Shown here: positions 41,879-51,635 of the stretch, piece by piece
How the letters are laid out: the number at the start of each line of letters is the position of its first letter
Position numbering within the stretch: position 1 is the stretch's first letter
Source of the DNA: Paenibacillus aquistagni
GTDB taxonomy: Bacteria; Bacillota; Bacilli; Paenibacillales; Paenibacillaceae
DNA length: 64,000 nt
Direction: 5' to 3'
Assembly (NCBI RefSeq): GCF_900177815.1
Contig: NZ_FXAZ01000009.1
Span: forward strand, 1-64,000
Notes under the pieces: generated by a model
Told to the model about the DNA's origin: nothing
The model's database searches: none
Seen by the model: the letters and a program-made list of their open reading frames with translations, nothing else
Program-made: the position numbers and the translations under genes

Positions 41879-41920
41879 GAAAAACAGACTGCGCCTTCAG
41901 GGTGAAGTCTCGCAGTCTGT
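41879..41920 (-). terminator. Rho-independent terminator after murC
   Basis: On the minus strand, a perfect 10-bp stem ACAGACTGCG/CGCAGTCTGT with an inner ACTTCA/TGAAGG pairing is followed by TTTTTCG. It stands only about 20 bases before the kinase-like gene, leaving almost no room for a separate promoter, so it may be leaky. Confidence 0.85.
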
Positions 41921-41970
41921 CAGGTTGGAAAGCATCTAGATGATATGCTTTTGGTAATGAAGCTTATGCT

Positions 41971-43344
41971 TTATGCCTTATAGTAATCCGCCAGCTGGTA
42001 AGCTACGCGCCAAATGTCTCCCGCTCCCATCGTAATGACAAGATCGCCTGGCTTCGTATGCTCTTTCAAATAAGAGAGAGCTTCTTCTTTATCCGCAATA
42101 TACTGTGCATGCTCGTTGCTATGCTCGCGAATGCTCTCCACGAGCTTCGAGGAATGAACCCCTTCAATAGGCTGCTCTCCTGCTGGTGAATATATATCGG
42201 TAATCAGCACCTCATCAGCATGGCTAAATGCGCGACTGAATTGGTCGAACAGGAAGTAGGTGCGCGAGTAACGCTGCGGCTGGAACACCGCAACGATTCG
42301 CTTCCCTGAAGCCTTAGCAGCAAGCAGCGTCGCTTCGATCTCCGTCGGATGATGCGCATAATCATCTACAATCAGGACATCTTGGGCTGAGCCAATAATT
42401 TGATAGCGTCGCTTCGCTCCGGTAAAGTCTGTAATGGCCGCAGCAGCCTGTTCAAAGGCTACTCCCGCCTGCATGCTGACAATGATGGTTGCCATCGCAT
42501 TCAGCACAATATGTCTTCCTGGGATAGACAACTCCACCATTCCAAGAGCCTCTTCTCCCTTCATCATCGTAAAACGAATATGACGATCCACAGCTTCTAT
42601 ATCCACAGCCTGATAATCTGCCTTCTCATCAATGCCATACGTGATTGCATTGCACTTGAGCTCTGACATCATCTCGCGAATGATAGGATCATCGCCGCAT
42701 AACACCGCTGCTCCATCCTCTTTGATCTGGCTGAGAAACTGCACATAAGCTGCCTTCAGATTATTAAAGTCCCCGCCATAATTCTCCAAATGGTCAGCTT
42801 CAATATTCGTTACAACCGCCATCTGAGGATGATAAGCCAAGAAGGAGCCATCGCTCTCATCCGCTTCGGCCACAACAAAATCGCCGCGGCCTGCCGCCGC
42901 ATTCGTGCCTAGATTCGTAACTTCGCCACCGATAATAAAGGTAGGATCTACCCCGCAGCGATCCAGCACAAATGCGATCATGGAAGAGGTCGTGGTCTTT
43001 CCGTGCGCTCCTGCAATCGTAATCCCCTGTTTGGCATTCAGAAGGCGCGCCAGCATCTCAGAACGATGCAGCACTGGAATGCCTCGCTGCTCCGCTGCTA
43101 CACGCTCTTCATTATCTTTTGGAAGGGCCGTAGAATATACCACAATATCTGCATCCTGCACATAAGCAGGGTCATGCCCAATATGAATAACGGCTCCCTT
43201 TGCTTGGAGCTTATCCGTCAAATCTTGTCTAGCGACATCCGATCCGGTGACCGTATAGCCCATTTCCAGCATCACACGGGCAATAGCACTCATTCCATAG
43301 CCCCCGATGCCAATAAAATGAACATGCTCCAACGTCTTCAACAC
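41971..43344 (-). CDS. murC: UDP-N-acetylmuramate--L-alanine ligase
   Basis: A 457-residue Mur ligase that adds the first amino acid of the peptidoglycan stem peptide. The N-terminal FIGIGGYGMSAIARVM binds the UDP substrate. The P-loop is GAHGKTTTSSM. The central VAEADESDGSFL and VTNIEADHLENYGGD are MurC signatures, and DDYAHHPTEI is in the C-terminal domain. Length is typical. It follows folC by 3 bases, a Paenibacillus-type pairing. Confidence 0.97.
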   Translation of the reverse strand: MLKTLEHVHFIGIGGYGMSAIARVMLEMGYTVTGSDVARQDLTDKLQAKGAVIHIGHDPAYVQDADIVVYSTALPKDNEERVAAEQRGIPVLHRSEMLARLLNAKQGITIAGAHGKTTTSSMIAFVLDRCGVDPTFIIGGEVTNLGTNAAAGRGDFVVAEADESDGSFLAYHPQMAVVTNIEADHLENYGGDFNNLKAAYVQFLSQIKEDGAAVLCGDDPIIREMMSELKCNAITYGIDEKADYQAVDIEAVDRHIRFTMMKGEEALGMVELSIPGRHIVLNAMATIIVSMQAGVAFEQAAAAITDFTGAKRRYQIIGSAQDVLIVDDYAHHPTEIEATLLAAKASGKRIVAVFQPQRYSRTYFLFDQFSRAFSHADEVLITDIYSPAGEQPIEGVHSSKLVESIREHSNEHAQYIADKEEALSYLKEHTKPGDLVITMGAGDIWRVAYQLADYYKA

Positions 43345-43347
43345 GAC

Positions 43348-44724
43348 TCACCAGCCCTTTTCAGATTCAGTATGATATAAGATATGCGAACGCACATCAG
43401 CAATTAAGTATAACGTTCCTGTGACAACTGACAAGTCCCCAGGCTTCGTTAATGCCGTCAGCTTCTCTAGCGCGAGTCTCCAATCCGGCTCTATGATCAT
43501 CTCTGGACGCTTTGCCTCAGAAGACAGCACCTCTTCAGCGATCGCCTCCAACTGTTCAGCATCCATCTTCTTACGGAAGTTCGGCTCGGTAAAGATCACC
43601 GTATCCGCTAATGGCAGTATATGACGAAGCGTATCATGATGATGCTTGGTTGACAGCATTCCCATCATGATATGGCAGCGTTCGTAACGATACGTATCCC
43701 GAAGCGCTTGCGCCAAGGTCTCTGCTCCTTCCGGGTTATGAGCCCCATCGATCAGCAGTCTTGGCGAGGTGCGGATCATCTCCAGTCTGCCAGGCCATGC
43801 AGCACGCTTAAAGCCCTCAAGCAGCACCTCATCGTCGATCACGAATGCCATGTACTGGCGAAGCACTTCAAGCGTCATCAAGGACAACACCGCGTTCGTG
43901 ATTTGGTGAGCACCATTAAGGGTTATGCCCACCTTTTCAATCTGACGGAAGGGCCCGTTGAAAGAAAAGATCTGTTCATTTTCAAAAGAAGAAACGGCCT
44001 CATAGCTAAACTGCTCCTTCAAGGCATACAGCGTGGATTTCATCTCGCTTGCTTTCTTGCGAATGACTTCAAGTGCTTCCGGCTGTTCCACTGTCGTAAC
44101 AATGGGAACGCCTGCCTTTATAATGCCAGCCTTTTCAAAGGCAATCTTCTCAATCGTATCCCCCAGCACATCCATATGGTCATGACCGATGTTCGTAATG
44201 ACCGACACTATAGGCGTTACGATATTCGTCACGTCAAGACGGCCGCCAAGTCCCGTCTCCAATACAACAACATCTGGATACACTACCGTGCCGTAATATA
44301 CCAGCGCTACGGCTGTAGCGACTTCAAACATCGTTGGCGAGCCAAGCTCAGTTGCAGCTATCTCTTCCACCAGCGGACGAAGCCGATTCGCAATCTCAAC
44401 TAAGGTCTCGTCTTTAATATCTTCATTGTTGAATTTGAATCGATTCGTAAATCGTTCAATATATGGAGAGGTAAAGGTACCTACATCATAGCCTGCGGCC
44501 ATCAATACGCTGGTCAGCATTGCGCATGTGGATCCTTTGCCATTTGTCCCTGCAACATGAATAAATTTGAGACGGCGTTCAGGGTGGCCTATGCGTTCCA
44601 TCAGCAGCTCGATGCGCTCAAGTCCTGGACGAATACCGAAAGGAATAAGGGAATTAATCCAATCGATCGCCTGCTCCACCTCTGTGAAAGGGACATATGT
44701 ACCTGTTCCATTCGCTGCTACCAT
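43348..44724 (-). CDS. folC: Bifunctional folylpolyglutamate synthase / dihydrofolate synthase
   Basis: A Mur-ligase-like enzyme of about 458 residues that adds glutamate to folates. Diagnostic: FIHVAGTNGKGSTCAMLTSV (P-loop), TSPYIERFTNRFKFN, LETGLGGRLDVTNIV, NIGHDHMDVLGDT and LIDGAHNPEGAETLA. The ATG at 44724 is used because AAAGGATG lies about 9 bases upstream; the longest frame adds three residues. It lies between valS and murC. Confidence 0.95.
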   Translation of the reverse strand: MVAANGTGTYVPFTEVEQAIDWINSLIPFGIRPGLERIELLMERIGHPERRLKFIHVAGTNGKGSTCAMLTSVLMAAGYDVGTFTSPYIERFTNRFKFNNEDIKDETLVEIANRLRPLVEEIAATELGSPTMFEVATAVALVYYGTVVYPDVVVLETGLGGRLDVTNIVTPIVSVITNIGHDHMDVLGDTIEKIAFEKAGIIKAGVPIVTTVEQPEALEVIRKKASEMKSTLYALKEQFSYEAVSSFENEQIFSFNGPFRQIEKVGITLNGAHQITNAVLSLMTLEVLRQYMAFVIDDEVLLEGFKRAAWPGRLEMIRTSPRLLIDGAHNPEGAETLAQALRDTYRYERCHIMMGMLSTKHHHDTLRHILPLADTVIFTEPNFRKKMDAEQLEAIAEEVLSSEAKRPEMIIEPDWRLALEKLTALTKPGDLSVVTGTLYLIADVRSHILYHTESEKGW

Positions 44725-44810
44725 GATCATCATCCTTTGTGCGAAGTGATCGCCTTACGATAGATCGCCATGATGGCGCATCTACGATTAAGGCTCATAA
44801 ATGCATGAAG

Positions 44811-44840
44811 GAAAGAACGAGCCTTACGTGAAGTAAGGCT
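44811..44840 (-). terminator. Probable terminator after valS
   Basis: On the minus strand, an 8-bp perfect stem AGCCTTAC/GTAAGGCT is followed by CGTTCTTTCCTT. The T-run is poor, so folC may be partly co-transcribed with valS. Confidence 0.5.
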
Positions 44841-44858
44841 ATCGCCCTTTCCATCCTA

Positions 44859-47525
44859 TTATACCTCTTGCAGCTCTTGAATTCTCGCTTTAACTTTATC
44901 GCGCTTGTCGCTGTAGTCATTCATTTTCGCACGTTCCTCAGCAACAACCTTCTCTGGAGCCTTCGCCATGAAGCCTTCGTTAGAGAGCTTCTTCTCTACT
45001 CGCTCGACTTCCTTGTTCAGGTGCTCCATCTCTTTATTCAAGCGAGCGATCTCCTGCTCGATGTCAATGAGACCTGCAAGCGGCAAATATAACTCCGCCC
45101 CTGTCACCATCGCACTCATCGCTTTGCTTGGAGCTTCGATCGCTAGATCGATATCAAGCTTAGACGTTCCGCAGAAGCGCTCTATGAATTCAATGTTGCG
45201 GTTCATGTTGTTGTAGGTATTCTCATCCGCAGGCTTCACCATAAGTTCAACCTTTTTGCTCATCGGGACATTGACCTCAGCGCGGATATTGCGTACAGCA
45301 CGGATCATATCCATCAACAAGTTCATCTCTGCTACCGCACCCGCCGCTTCCAGCTTCTCATCGTAAGTCGGCCATGCTGCCAAGGTTACCGTCTCCCCTT
45401 CATGAGGAAGATGCTGCCAGATCTCTTCGGAGATGTATGGCATAAACGGATGAATCAAGCGCATCGTACGATCAAGCACATAGGCAAGCACGGACTTCGT
45501 TTGCTTCTTCTGTACTTCATCTTGGCCATACAAGCTAAGCTTCGCAAACTCAATGTACCAGTCGCAAAGATCATCCCAGATGAAGTTGTAAAGAAGGCGT
45601 CCCGTCTCGCCAAACTCATATGCATCAAGCATGCGCGTCACATCGCGAGTCGTCTCGTTCAGGCGATGGAGAATCCAACGGTCCGCTGTTCCAAGCTCGC
45701 CCGTAATATCAATATCAGCATACGTGAAGCCCTGCAGGTTCATAAGCGCAAAGCGAGAAGCATTCCAGATCTTATTCGCAAAGTTGCGCGCTTGCTCTAC
45801 CTTTTCCCAACGGAAGCGAAGGTCCTGACCAGGCGTGCTTGAGGTGGAGATCATATAGCGAAGCGCATCAGCGCCATATTGATCAATGACTTCTAGAGGA
45901 TCTACCCCGTTGCCAAGCGATTTGGACATCTTCTTACCGTCCGCATCACGCACAAGTCCATGCAACAGAATATCCTTAAATGGAATCTGGTCAGTAAACT
46001 CGAGCGCCGTAAAGATCATGCGAGCAGCCCAGAAATAAATGATGTCATATCCCGTTACAAGCACATTGGTCGGGTAGTAGCGCTTGAAGTCCTCATTGTC
46101 CGTGTCCGGCCAGCCAAGCGTCGAGAATGGCCATAGTGCAGAACTGAACCACGTATCTAATACGTCGTTATCCTGCTGCAAGTTGTGGCTGCCGCAAGAA
46201 GAACATGCCGCAACGTCTTCGCTAGCTACATTGATGTGTCCACAATCTTGGCAGTGCCAAGCCGGGATGCGATGTCCCCACCACAGCTGTCTTGAGATAA
46301 CCCAGTCGCGCACATTTTCAATCCAATTCAAATAGATCTTCTCAAAGCGATCAGGAACGAAGTTTACGCCTTTGCCGGACTTTTGCGCTTCAATTGCACG
46401 CTCCGCGAGCGGCTTCATCTTCACGAACCATTGAGTAGACAAATAAGGCTCAACAACAGCACCGCTGCGTTCGCTGTGTCCGACTTGATGCACATGCTCC
46501 TCAATCTGGATCAATACGCCTTGTTCTTTAAGATCAGCCACCACTTTTTTGCGCGCTTCAAAACGATCCAAGCCTTCGTACGGTCCTGCTTGATCATTCA
46601 TCTTGCCGCTTTCGTCCATCACTAGAATTTGAGGAAGATCATGGCGAAGGCCAACCTCAAAGTCGTTCGGATCATGAGCAGGCGTAATCTTAACAGCGCC
46701 AGAACCAAATTCTTTGTCTACATATTCATCCGCGATAATCGGGATCTCACGATTCACAATTGGAAGCAGGAGCGTCTTGCCGATCATGTGCTGGTAGCGC
46801 TCATCCTTCGGATGCACCGCAACCGCTGTATCGCCAAGCATCGTCTCCGGACGCGTAGTCGCAACCGTAATGGAGCCAGAGCCATCGGCGAGCGGATATT
46901 TCAGGTGATAGAGCGCACCTTGAACTTCTTTGTATTCTACTTCAATATCAGAAAGCGCAGTACGCGCAGCCGGGTCCCAGTTGATGATGTACTTTCCGCG
47001 ATAAATAAGCCCCTTCTCATAGAGCTTTACGAATACTTCGCGAACAGCGCTCGATAAGCCTTCATCGAGTGTGAAACGCTCGCGGGAGTAATCCAAAGAC
47101 AACCCCATCTTCTCCCACTGTGAGCGGATGCGGTTCGCATAAGTATCCTTCCACTCCCATACTTTCTCAAGGAACTGCTCGCGGCCAAGATCATAGCGGG
47201 AGATGCCTTCTTCTCGAAGAGTGGCTTCCACACGGGATTGAGTCGCAATGCCTGCGTGGTCTGTGCCTGGCAGCCAGAGCGCATCATAGCCCTGCATGCG
47301 CTTCGAGCGAATAATAATATCCTGGAGCGTAAAGTCCAAGGCATGACCGATATGGAGCATGCCTGTTACGTTCGGAGGCGGAATCACGATTGTAAACGGC
47401 TCCGCGTCTTTATTGCGGCCTGCTTGGAAATAGCCGCCTTGCATCCAGTAGTCATACCATTTTTGTTCTGCTGCCTTCGGATCATACGTTGTCGGCATAG
47501 ACAGCTGTTCTTGATTGTCAGCCAT
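44859..47525 (-). CDS. valS: Valyl-tRNA synthetase
   Basis: A class I synthetase of about 888 residues. It has the HIGH motif in [14 protein letters not shown] in [11 protein letters not shown], the editing domain (about 190-340), zinc-type cysteines ([20 protein letters not shown]) and a C-terminal coiled-coil arm ([20 protein letters not shown]). The ATG at 47525 (MADNQEQLS) is chosen for GGAGGG 7 bases upstream; the longest frame starts at 47555. Controlled by the T-box leader at 47640-47965. Confidence 0.97.
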   Translation of the reverse strand: MADNQEQLSMPTTYDPKAAEQKWYDYWMQGGYFQAGRNKDAEPFTIVIPPPNVTGMLHIGHALDFTLQDIIIRSKRMQGYDALWLPGTDHAGIATQSRVEATLREEGISRYDLGREQFLEKVWEWKDTYANRIRSQWEKMGLSLDYSRERFTLDEGLSSAVREVFVKLYEKGLIYRGKYIINWDPAARTALSDIEVEYKEVQGALYHLKYPLADGSGSITVATTRPETMLGDTAVAVHPKDERYQHMIGKTLLLPIVNREIPIIADEYVDKEFGSGAVKITPAHDPNDFEVGLRHDLPQILVMDESGKMNDQAGPYEGLDRFEARKKVVADLKEQGVLIQIEEHVHQVGHSERSGAVVEPYLSTQWFVKMKPLAERAIEAQKSGKGVNFVPDRFEKIYLNWIENVRDWVISRQLWWGHRIPAWHCQDCGHINVASEDVAACSSCGSHNLQQDNDVLDTWFSSALWPFSTLGWPDTDNEDFKRYYPTNVLVTGYDIIYFWAARMIFTALEFTDQIPFKDILLHGLVRDADGKKMSKSLGNGVDPLEVIDQYGADALRYMISTSSTPGQDLRFRWEKVEQARNFANKIWNASRFALMNLQGFTYADIDITGELGTADRWILHRLNETTRDVTRMLDAYEFGETGRLLYNFIWDDLCDWYIEFAKLSLYGQDEVQKKQTKSVLAYVLDRTMRLIHPFMPYISEEIWQHLPHEGETVTLAAWPTYDEKLEAAGAVAEMNLLMDMIRAVRNIRAEVNVPMSKKVELMVKPADENTYNNMNRNIEFIERFCGTSKLDIDLAIEAPSKAMSAMVTGAELYLPLAGLIDIEQEIARLNKEMEHLNKEVERVEKKLSNEGFMAKAPEKVVAEERAKMNDYSDKRDKVKARIQELQEV

Positions 47526-47639
47526 GTTTAATCCCTCCATTAATGGTCTAGTCATGTTATGTTAGGGTGATGACGAAGATCACACCGTGCTATTGAGGCG
47601 AACAGGTACGCATCTGTTAGAGCCCATGCTTATCTCTGA

Positions 47640-47965
47640 ACACAAAAAAACCTTTCGCCGCAAAGGACGAAAGGATTGCTTCCGTGGTACCACCTTCATT
47701 CTGCAGGGCTCAATTCCTTAAGCCGGTCACAACTGTATTCGCATCGATGCTTCGAATACAGCCAAGCTGCAGCACTTCATTCGCACATAACGGCTGCTAC
47801 CGTCCCTGCCTACTCAAGACGCCTTGATTCATCATGAATCAGCGCTGTGTTCAACAGGACAACTCCCAGGCGACTTCAGCATCCACACTCCTGCAGGCAT
47901 TCCACCAGCTGCACTGCTCTCTGTAAGGGGCAGTCATGCTTACTCTTCCTGTTCTATGTCTTTAT
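47640..47965 (-). promoter_or_regulatory. T-box leader of valS, valine specifier GUC
   Basis: On the minus strand, the stem I region shows ACAGAGAGCAGTGCAGCTGGTG, then a specifier context TGCTGAAGTCGCCTGGGAG with GTC at 47872-47874. The antiterminator carries AAGGTGGTACCACGG (about 47682-47697). A terminator follows. Uncharged tRNA-Val should pair with the GUC codon and the T-box bulge (UGGU) and allow read-through into valS when valine is short. The specifier fits the downstream gene. Confidence 0.9.
47644..47674 (-). terminator. T-box attenuation terminator
   Basis: On the minus strand, CCTTTCGTCC pairs with CGGCGAAAGG around a short loop, followed by TTTTTTT. It competes with the T-box antiterminator directly upstream. 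Confidence 0.9.
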
Positions 47966-47973
47966 TGACTAAA

Positions 47974-48001
47974 CATTTACACCATATTGTACATTTGCCA
48001 A
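47974..48001 (-). promoter_or_regulatory. Possible SigA promoter of the valS T-box transcript
   Basis: On the minus strand, -35 TTGGCA (47996-48001), a 16-bp spacer and -10 TAAATG (47974-47979) preceded by TG. It is in the right place just before stem I, but the -10 is poor. Confidence 0.4.
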
Positions 48002-48152
48002 TATAGCAAAGTCAATAGAAGATCGCGTATTTTCGACTCTATTGCCCAGCATCTCCTAAAAAAACGTTTCTTATAACCTGTACTATTTGAGGGCTTGTAT
48101 AAATACCTTCTTAGAAAGGAGTGTTTTGAGGATTAAAAAGGAGCGTGCTGCC

Positions 48153-48317
48153 ATGGAACGCTGGTGGATGCGAGCTAGATATGCGGTCAAAAGCGTTATC
48201 TTCCCACTCATATGCCTTCAATTTATTCGAACACTATTGTTCCCGACAGGCTTTGATGTGCTGCTCTTATTCGCAATGTTTTTGCTTTATCTGGGCATCT
48301 TATTCGAGGTGTTCTAG
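48153..48317 (+). CDS. Small two-helix membrane protein
   Basis: A 54-residue protein with ribosome-binding site AAAGGAG 9 bases upstream. It begins with an aromatic, basic cytoplasmic end (MERWWMRARYAVKSV), then two hydrophobic segments (about 17-32 IFPLICLQFIRTLLF and about 36-53 FDVLLLFAMFLLYLGILF). Unknown function. It is transcribed away from valS and converges on spoVID. A TTG start nine codons upstream (48126), behind another AAAGGAG, would add a charged leader. The upstream frame continues further but without a better site. Confidence 0.6.
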   Translation: MERWWMRARYAVKSVIFPLICLQFIRTLLFPTGFDVLLLFAMFLLYLGILFEVF

Positions 48318-48409
48318 TCGTCGTAACGGCTATAGAACGCAAGACAGCCCGTCATCATCATGATAGGTAAATAGGGATATGGCGATACCCGGCCTTATGT
48401 TATCCCATG

Positions 48410-48459
48410 AAAAAGAGGCGTGCTCCCCTAATAAAGCATGGGAGCGACCGCCTCTTTTT
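48410..48459 (+). terminator. Terminator after the small membrane protein gene (works both ways)
   Basis: AAAAAGAGGCG-TG-CTCCC pairs with GGGAG-CGAC-CGCCTCTTTTT (16 bp with a small internal loop). The T-run follows on the plus strand, and the complementary A-run would give T's on the minus strand. Positions 48460-48579 show nothing else. Confidence 0.8.
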
Positions 48460-48579
48460 CGCTTTGCTTTTCAAAGCTTCATCCAACGCATACGATTCTA
48501 ACCTTCCAAGCTAATCAGCTCAGATATCGCTCGTTTACTTCAATATCTACCTGAATACTCACTTGTACCATCATCACTT

Positions 48580-48623
48580 AACAAATCAAGCTCCCCCGCC
48601 TCGCTATTGTTGACAGGGGAGCT
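48580..48623 (-). terminator. Terminator after spoVID
   Basis: On the minus strand, AGCTCCCC pairs with GGGGAGCT (perfect 8 bp) and is followed by TGATTTGTT, 10 bases after the spoVID stop. Confidence 0.65.
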
Positions 48624-48633
48624 ATGCACCTAT

Positions 48634-50373
48634 TCAAGATGGAATATACAGAACTTGGCCTTGCGTTAGAGCATCTTCTTCTAAGCGATTGTACATGGCA
48701 ATCTCGCGCGGATTCATCTCATAACGGCCTGCAATCGTATCGAGCGTCTCATCGCGCTGCACAATGCACATGCGCACCTTGCGGAACCCTCGATCATCCT
48801 GCACGCGGTTAAGGAACAAGGACTGCCAATTCACATCCTCAGCGGCTGGAGCATCCATCTGCTGCTCTTCTTCATTGATACGCTGCTCCGCTTCACGTTC
48901 CTTCTCCTTGTTCTGCTTGCTTGATGCAAGAATGCTGCTGTAGCCTATTGGCTCTGTACCTGGAGCGCTGGAGGTTGGCTTGGAGCTGCCAATAGCCACC
49001 TTCATCTCTTTCTTCTCTTGAACAACAGGTGCTGCTTCAAGCTCAGGTTCGTGAGCCTCAGCTTCCATGACTTCAGACTGCTCGCGTTCTTGCTCTTCTG
49101 CCGACAGAATGGCTTCCGCTTCGCGCTGAACCTCTTCAATCGTGGATTCAGGAATGTCCACAGGCTCCGTCGCTTTCTCCGATTCGCCTCTTAAATCCTC
49201 AACCGGCTCAACCGCTTCATTCGCGTTTGGCGCCACACTTGCCTTTGACCACGGGGTATCTGACCATGTCAGGTTGGTCGACGGCTGTGACACGGACGCT
49301 GCGGATGATGTGGACGACTCACCGGATACGACAGCTTGAGCTTGTGCCTGAGAGGCAGCTTCCGGCTTGGCTTCTGGCTTCATAGGCTGCTGCGCCTTCT
49401 TGGCAAGCAGGTCGCCCCATAGCGGCTGCTCTGTCTCCGTCTCCATTGTGAGCGCTTCTTTGTTCACAGCAAAGATTCGCTCCTCCTCTTCTTGTGCAGT
49501 GGAGGCCTGCAGCGGCTCAGGTGTCCCTTCTACAGACTGTGAGACAGTAGGAGAAGCCGTCTCAGACTCCTGCCTCAAGGCTTCGTCTCGATCTGCATCC
49601 ACCATCGCACTTGCATCCTGTGCTTGAATCGCTTCCGGGTTCGCCTCCTGGCCTGATGAGCTTTCGCCAATACGATCAGTGAAGGCTGTCACCTCGCTAG
49701 GTGCCGGCTGCTGATTCAGCTGCTGCTGATAGAACGTACTCGCGTATTGCTCGCTAACCTGCCCGATATCGCCGGTTTGCTGTTCGGCTGGCTGAGACGC
49801 TTGCGTATCCTCGGCAGCACTCGAGATCTGTGCTTGTGGCGGTCCCTCTGTCGCTCGCAGCGACGCTTGCGGAACAACCTCATTCGTTAAGTATGGCCGG
49901 TCACCTGCTTGATCATAATCTCTTATCCATACAGGCTCCTCTCCTTCTCTTGCAGATTCATGCATGACCGTAATTTGCTCGGGTTCCCACGCTGGAGCTG
50001 AAGGCTCCTCGACCGTAATCCCTTTAAGCGACAGCACGCCTGTAACATTGAGTGAACGGGTCGATAAGAGATCGACGTCGAAATGCTCAATATCCACACA
50101 TATGTCCTCTAAGCTGCGAACGCGATTCAACGGAAGCGTAATCTCGACAGGGATCCAATGTTCCAGTGATTCGCTTTTTCGCTCTTGTGAGGAACCCACA
50201 TACACACCAGCAAGCAATAGACTCCCTCTGACGGTTACTTGCTCTCCTGAAGGGATGACCTGAATATGAGGGGTAAGCTCTACCTCCTCTAACTGATCAA
50301 TACCTACCAGATCGTCTGATAAGTGAACACGCTCATAAATATCAAATCTTAAACCATAAGATTCATCATACAC
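48634..50373 (-). CDS. spoVID: Stage VI sporulation protein D (SpoVID), spore coat assembly
   Basis: A 579-residue protein, near the B. subtilis length. The conserved N-terminal domain (about 1-130; LRFDIYERVHLSDDLVGIDQ, RGSLLLAGVY) is followed by a long acidic low-complexity region (Glu, Ala, Gln, Ser) and a C-terminal LysM domain (about 530-578; CIVQRDETLDTIAGRYEMNP, QGQVLYIPS). In B. subtilis it makes the coat encase the spore and recruits SafA; a safA-like gene is at 379. GTG start with GGGAGGAGGAG upstream. Position between hemL and valS matches B. subtilis. Confidence 0.92.
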   Translation of the reverse strand: MYDESYGLRFDIYERVHLSDDLVGIDQLEEVELTPHIQVIPSGEQVTVRGSLLLAGVYVGSSQERKSESLEHWIPVEITLPLNRVRSLEDICVDIEHFDVDLLSTRSLNVTGVLSLKGITVEEPSAPAWEPEQITVMHESAREGEEPVWIRDYDQAGDRPYLTNEVVPQASLRATEGPPQAQISSAAEDTQASQPAEQQTGDIGQVSEQYASTFYQQQLNQQPAPSEVTAFTDRIGESSSGQEANPEAIQAQDASAMVDADRDEALRQESETASPTVSQSVEGTPEPLQASTAQEEEERIFAVNKEALTMETETEQPLWGDLLAKKAQQPMKPEAKPEAASQAQAQAVVSGESSTSSAASVSQPSTNLTWSDTPWSKASVAPNANEAVEPVEDLRGESEKATEPVDIPESTIEEVQREAEAILSAEEQEREQSEVMEAEAHEPELEAAPVVQEKKEMKVAIGSSKPTSSAPGTEPIGYSSILASSKQNKEKEREAEQRINEEEQQMDAPAAEDVNWQSLFLNRVQDDRGFRKVRMCIVQRDETLDTIAGRYEMNPREIAMYNRLEEDALTQGQVLYIPS

Positions 50374-50519
50374 AGACTGCTCCTCCTCCCGCAGTTCATC
50401 ATGCCATCTGACAGATGCCCATGAGATCTACGTACGCTCGTACGATTGAAGTATAGGTGCACCATAGGTCAGAGACCGTTCCTTACTCTCATCATATGGG
50501 CGGTGCTTGGAGAGCATGA

Positions 50520-51410
50520 CTATATTTTTTGAATCAATAGGTTCATATCCTCAGGCAGAGGAGCATCAACGATCAATTCCTCCCCGCTGAAGGGATGAGG
50601 AAACCGTAGCGAAAGGCCATGCAAAGCCTGACGGTGAAAAAGCTTGCTGCTTCCCCCATATAAGACATCGCCTGCAAGAGGATGTCCGAGGTGGGCCATA
50701 TGTACTCGAATCTGATGGGTGCGACCTGTCCCAAGCTCAAGTTGAACCAGCGATAGTTGAGAAGAGCACTTTAGCGTTTTGTAGTACGTGATGGCGTGAT
50801 CTCCTGCAGGTGTAACAACGCGGCGATTGCGCTTATGACGATCCTTGCCGATCGGGGCTTCTATAGTTCCTTCTGATGACTTGACTTCACCTTCAACGAC
50901 AGCGAGATACGTTCTATGAATGCGCTTCTCTCTCATCGCCTCGTCTAAGATAGCATGAGAGAGCGCGGTCTTGGCATACAGCACCGGTCCTGTTGTATCC
51001 GCATCCAGTCGATGAATATGCCGAATTCGCACCTCTTGGCCTGTCCATGCGTAATGACAAGCCACTGCATGAGACAGCGCCATTCGCGCTTGGTCCTGCT
51101 CTTGATCAGCAGGATGAACAGGCATCCCCGCTTCCTTGTATGCCACAAGACAGCTGTCGTCTTCATACAGAAGTTGAGCAGGCTCGTCTGCGGGCGCTGC
51201 ATCACTTTGCTCTGGCATAAAGACAGGAAGCCGGAGACGATCTCCCGCAACGCTGAGCCTCTTCTCATGCTTCCATGTCTTGATCATATGAAGAGGCACA
51301 CCAAGCGTGTGCCTCATCCAGTGCTCTAATTGTTGTTCATCCTTTAGAACCGAGCGGCCTGGCGTAAGCTCAAGCCATTCCCCTCGTCTTCTCCAGTGTC
51401 TAACTTGCAT
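50520..51410 (-). CDS. RluA-family pseudouridine synthase
   Basis: A protein of about 296 residues. The catalytic aspartate lies in IHRLDADTTGPVLYAKT. Other RluA signatures are EAPIGKDRHKRNRRVV, LELGTGRTHQIRVHMAHLGHP and DVLYGG. The substrate RNA cannot be told from sequence. The longest frame begins at 51488, but AAAGGA precedes the ATG at 51410 by 8 bases, giving an N terminus MQVRHWRRRGEWLELTPGRS typical of this group. Insertion of this gene between hemL and spoVID is not the B. subtilis order. Confidence 0.92.
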   Translation of the reverse strand: MQVRHWRRRGEWLELTPGRSVLKDEQQLEHWMRHTLGVPLHMIKTWKHEKRLSVAGDRLRLPVFMPEQSDAAPADEPAQLLYEDDSCLVAYKEAGMPVHPADQEQDQARMALSHAVACHYAWTGQEVRIRHIHRLDADTTGPVLYAKTALSHAILDEAMREKRIHRTYLAVVEGEVKSSEGTIEAPIGKDRHKRNRRVVTPAGDHAITYYKTLKCSSQLSLVQLELGTGRTHQIRVHMAHLGHPLAGDVLYGGSSKLFHRQALHGLSLRFPHPFSGEELIVDAPLPEDMNLLIQKI

Positions 51411-51635
51411 CTTCACGTTCCTTTCACATCGATGCGATATGTTAAGCGCATGGCATAACGCCCAAGTCTTGGCGATGAACGGCCGCATTCATGGTTATGA
51501 TCCACAAATCATCCATTTTGTATGAATGATGATACGAGTTAACGCGGCCCCTATCTCTTATCCTTCACATATGTCGGACATGCCAAGCTGCAGGATATGC
51601 CCATGTTGAATTCTCATATGTGACCAACTAATAAA

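Noticed and set aside
43672-44403. 243-codon plus-strand open frame
   Set aside because: Antisense to folC, no ribosome-binding site, low-plausibility protein.
48087-48152. Longer N terminus for the small membrane protein (76 codons in total)
   Set aside because: The first start has no good ribosome-binding site. The ATG at 48153 has one and gives a compact two-helix protein.
51540-51635. CACATATG/CATATGTG inverted repeat after hemL
   Set aside because: The arms are far apart and no T-run follows, so it is not a convincing terminator.
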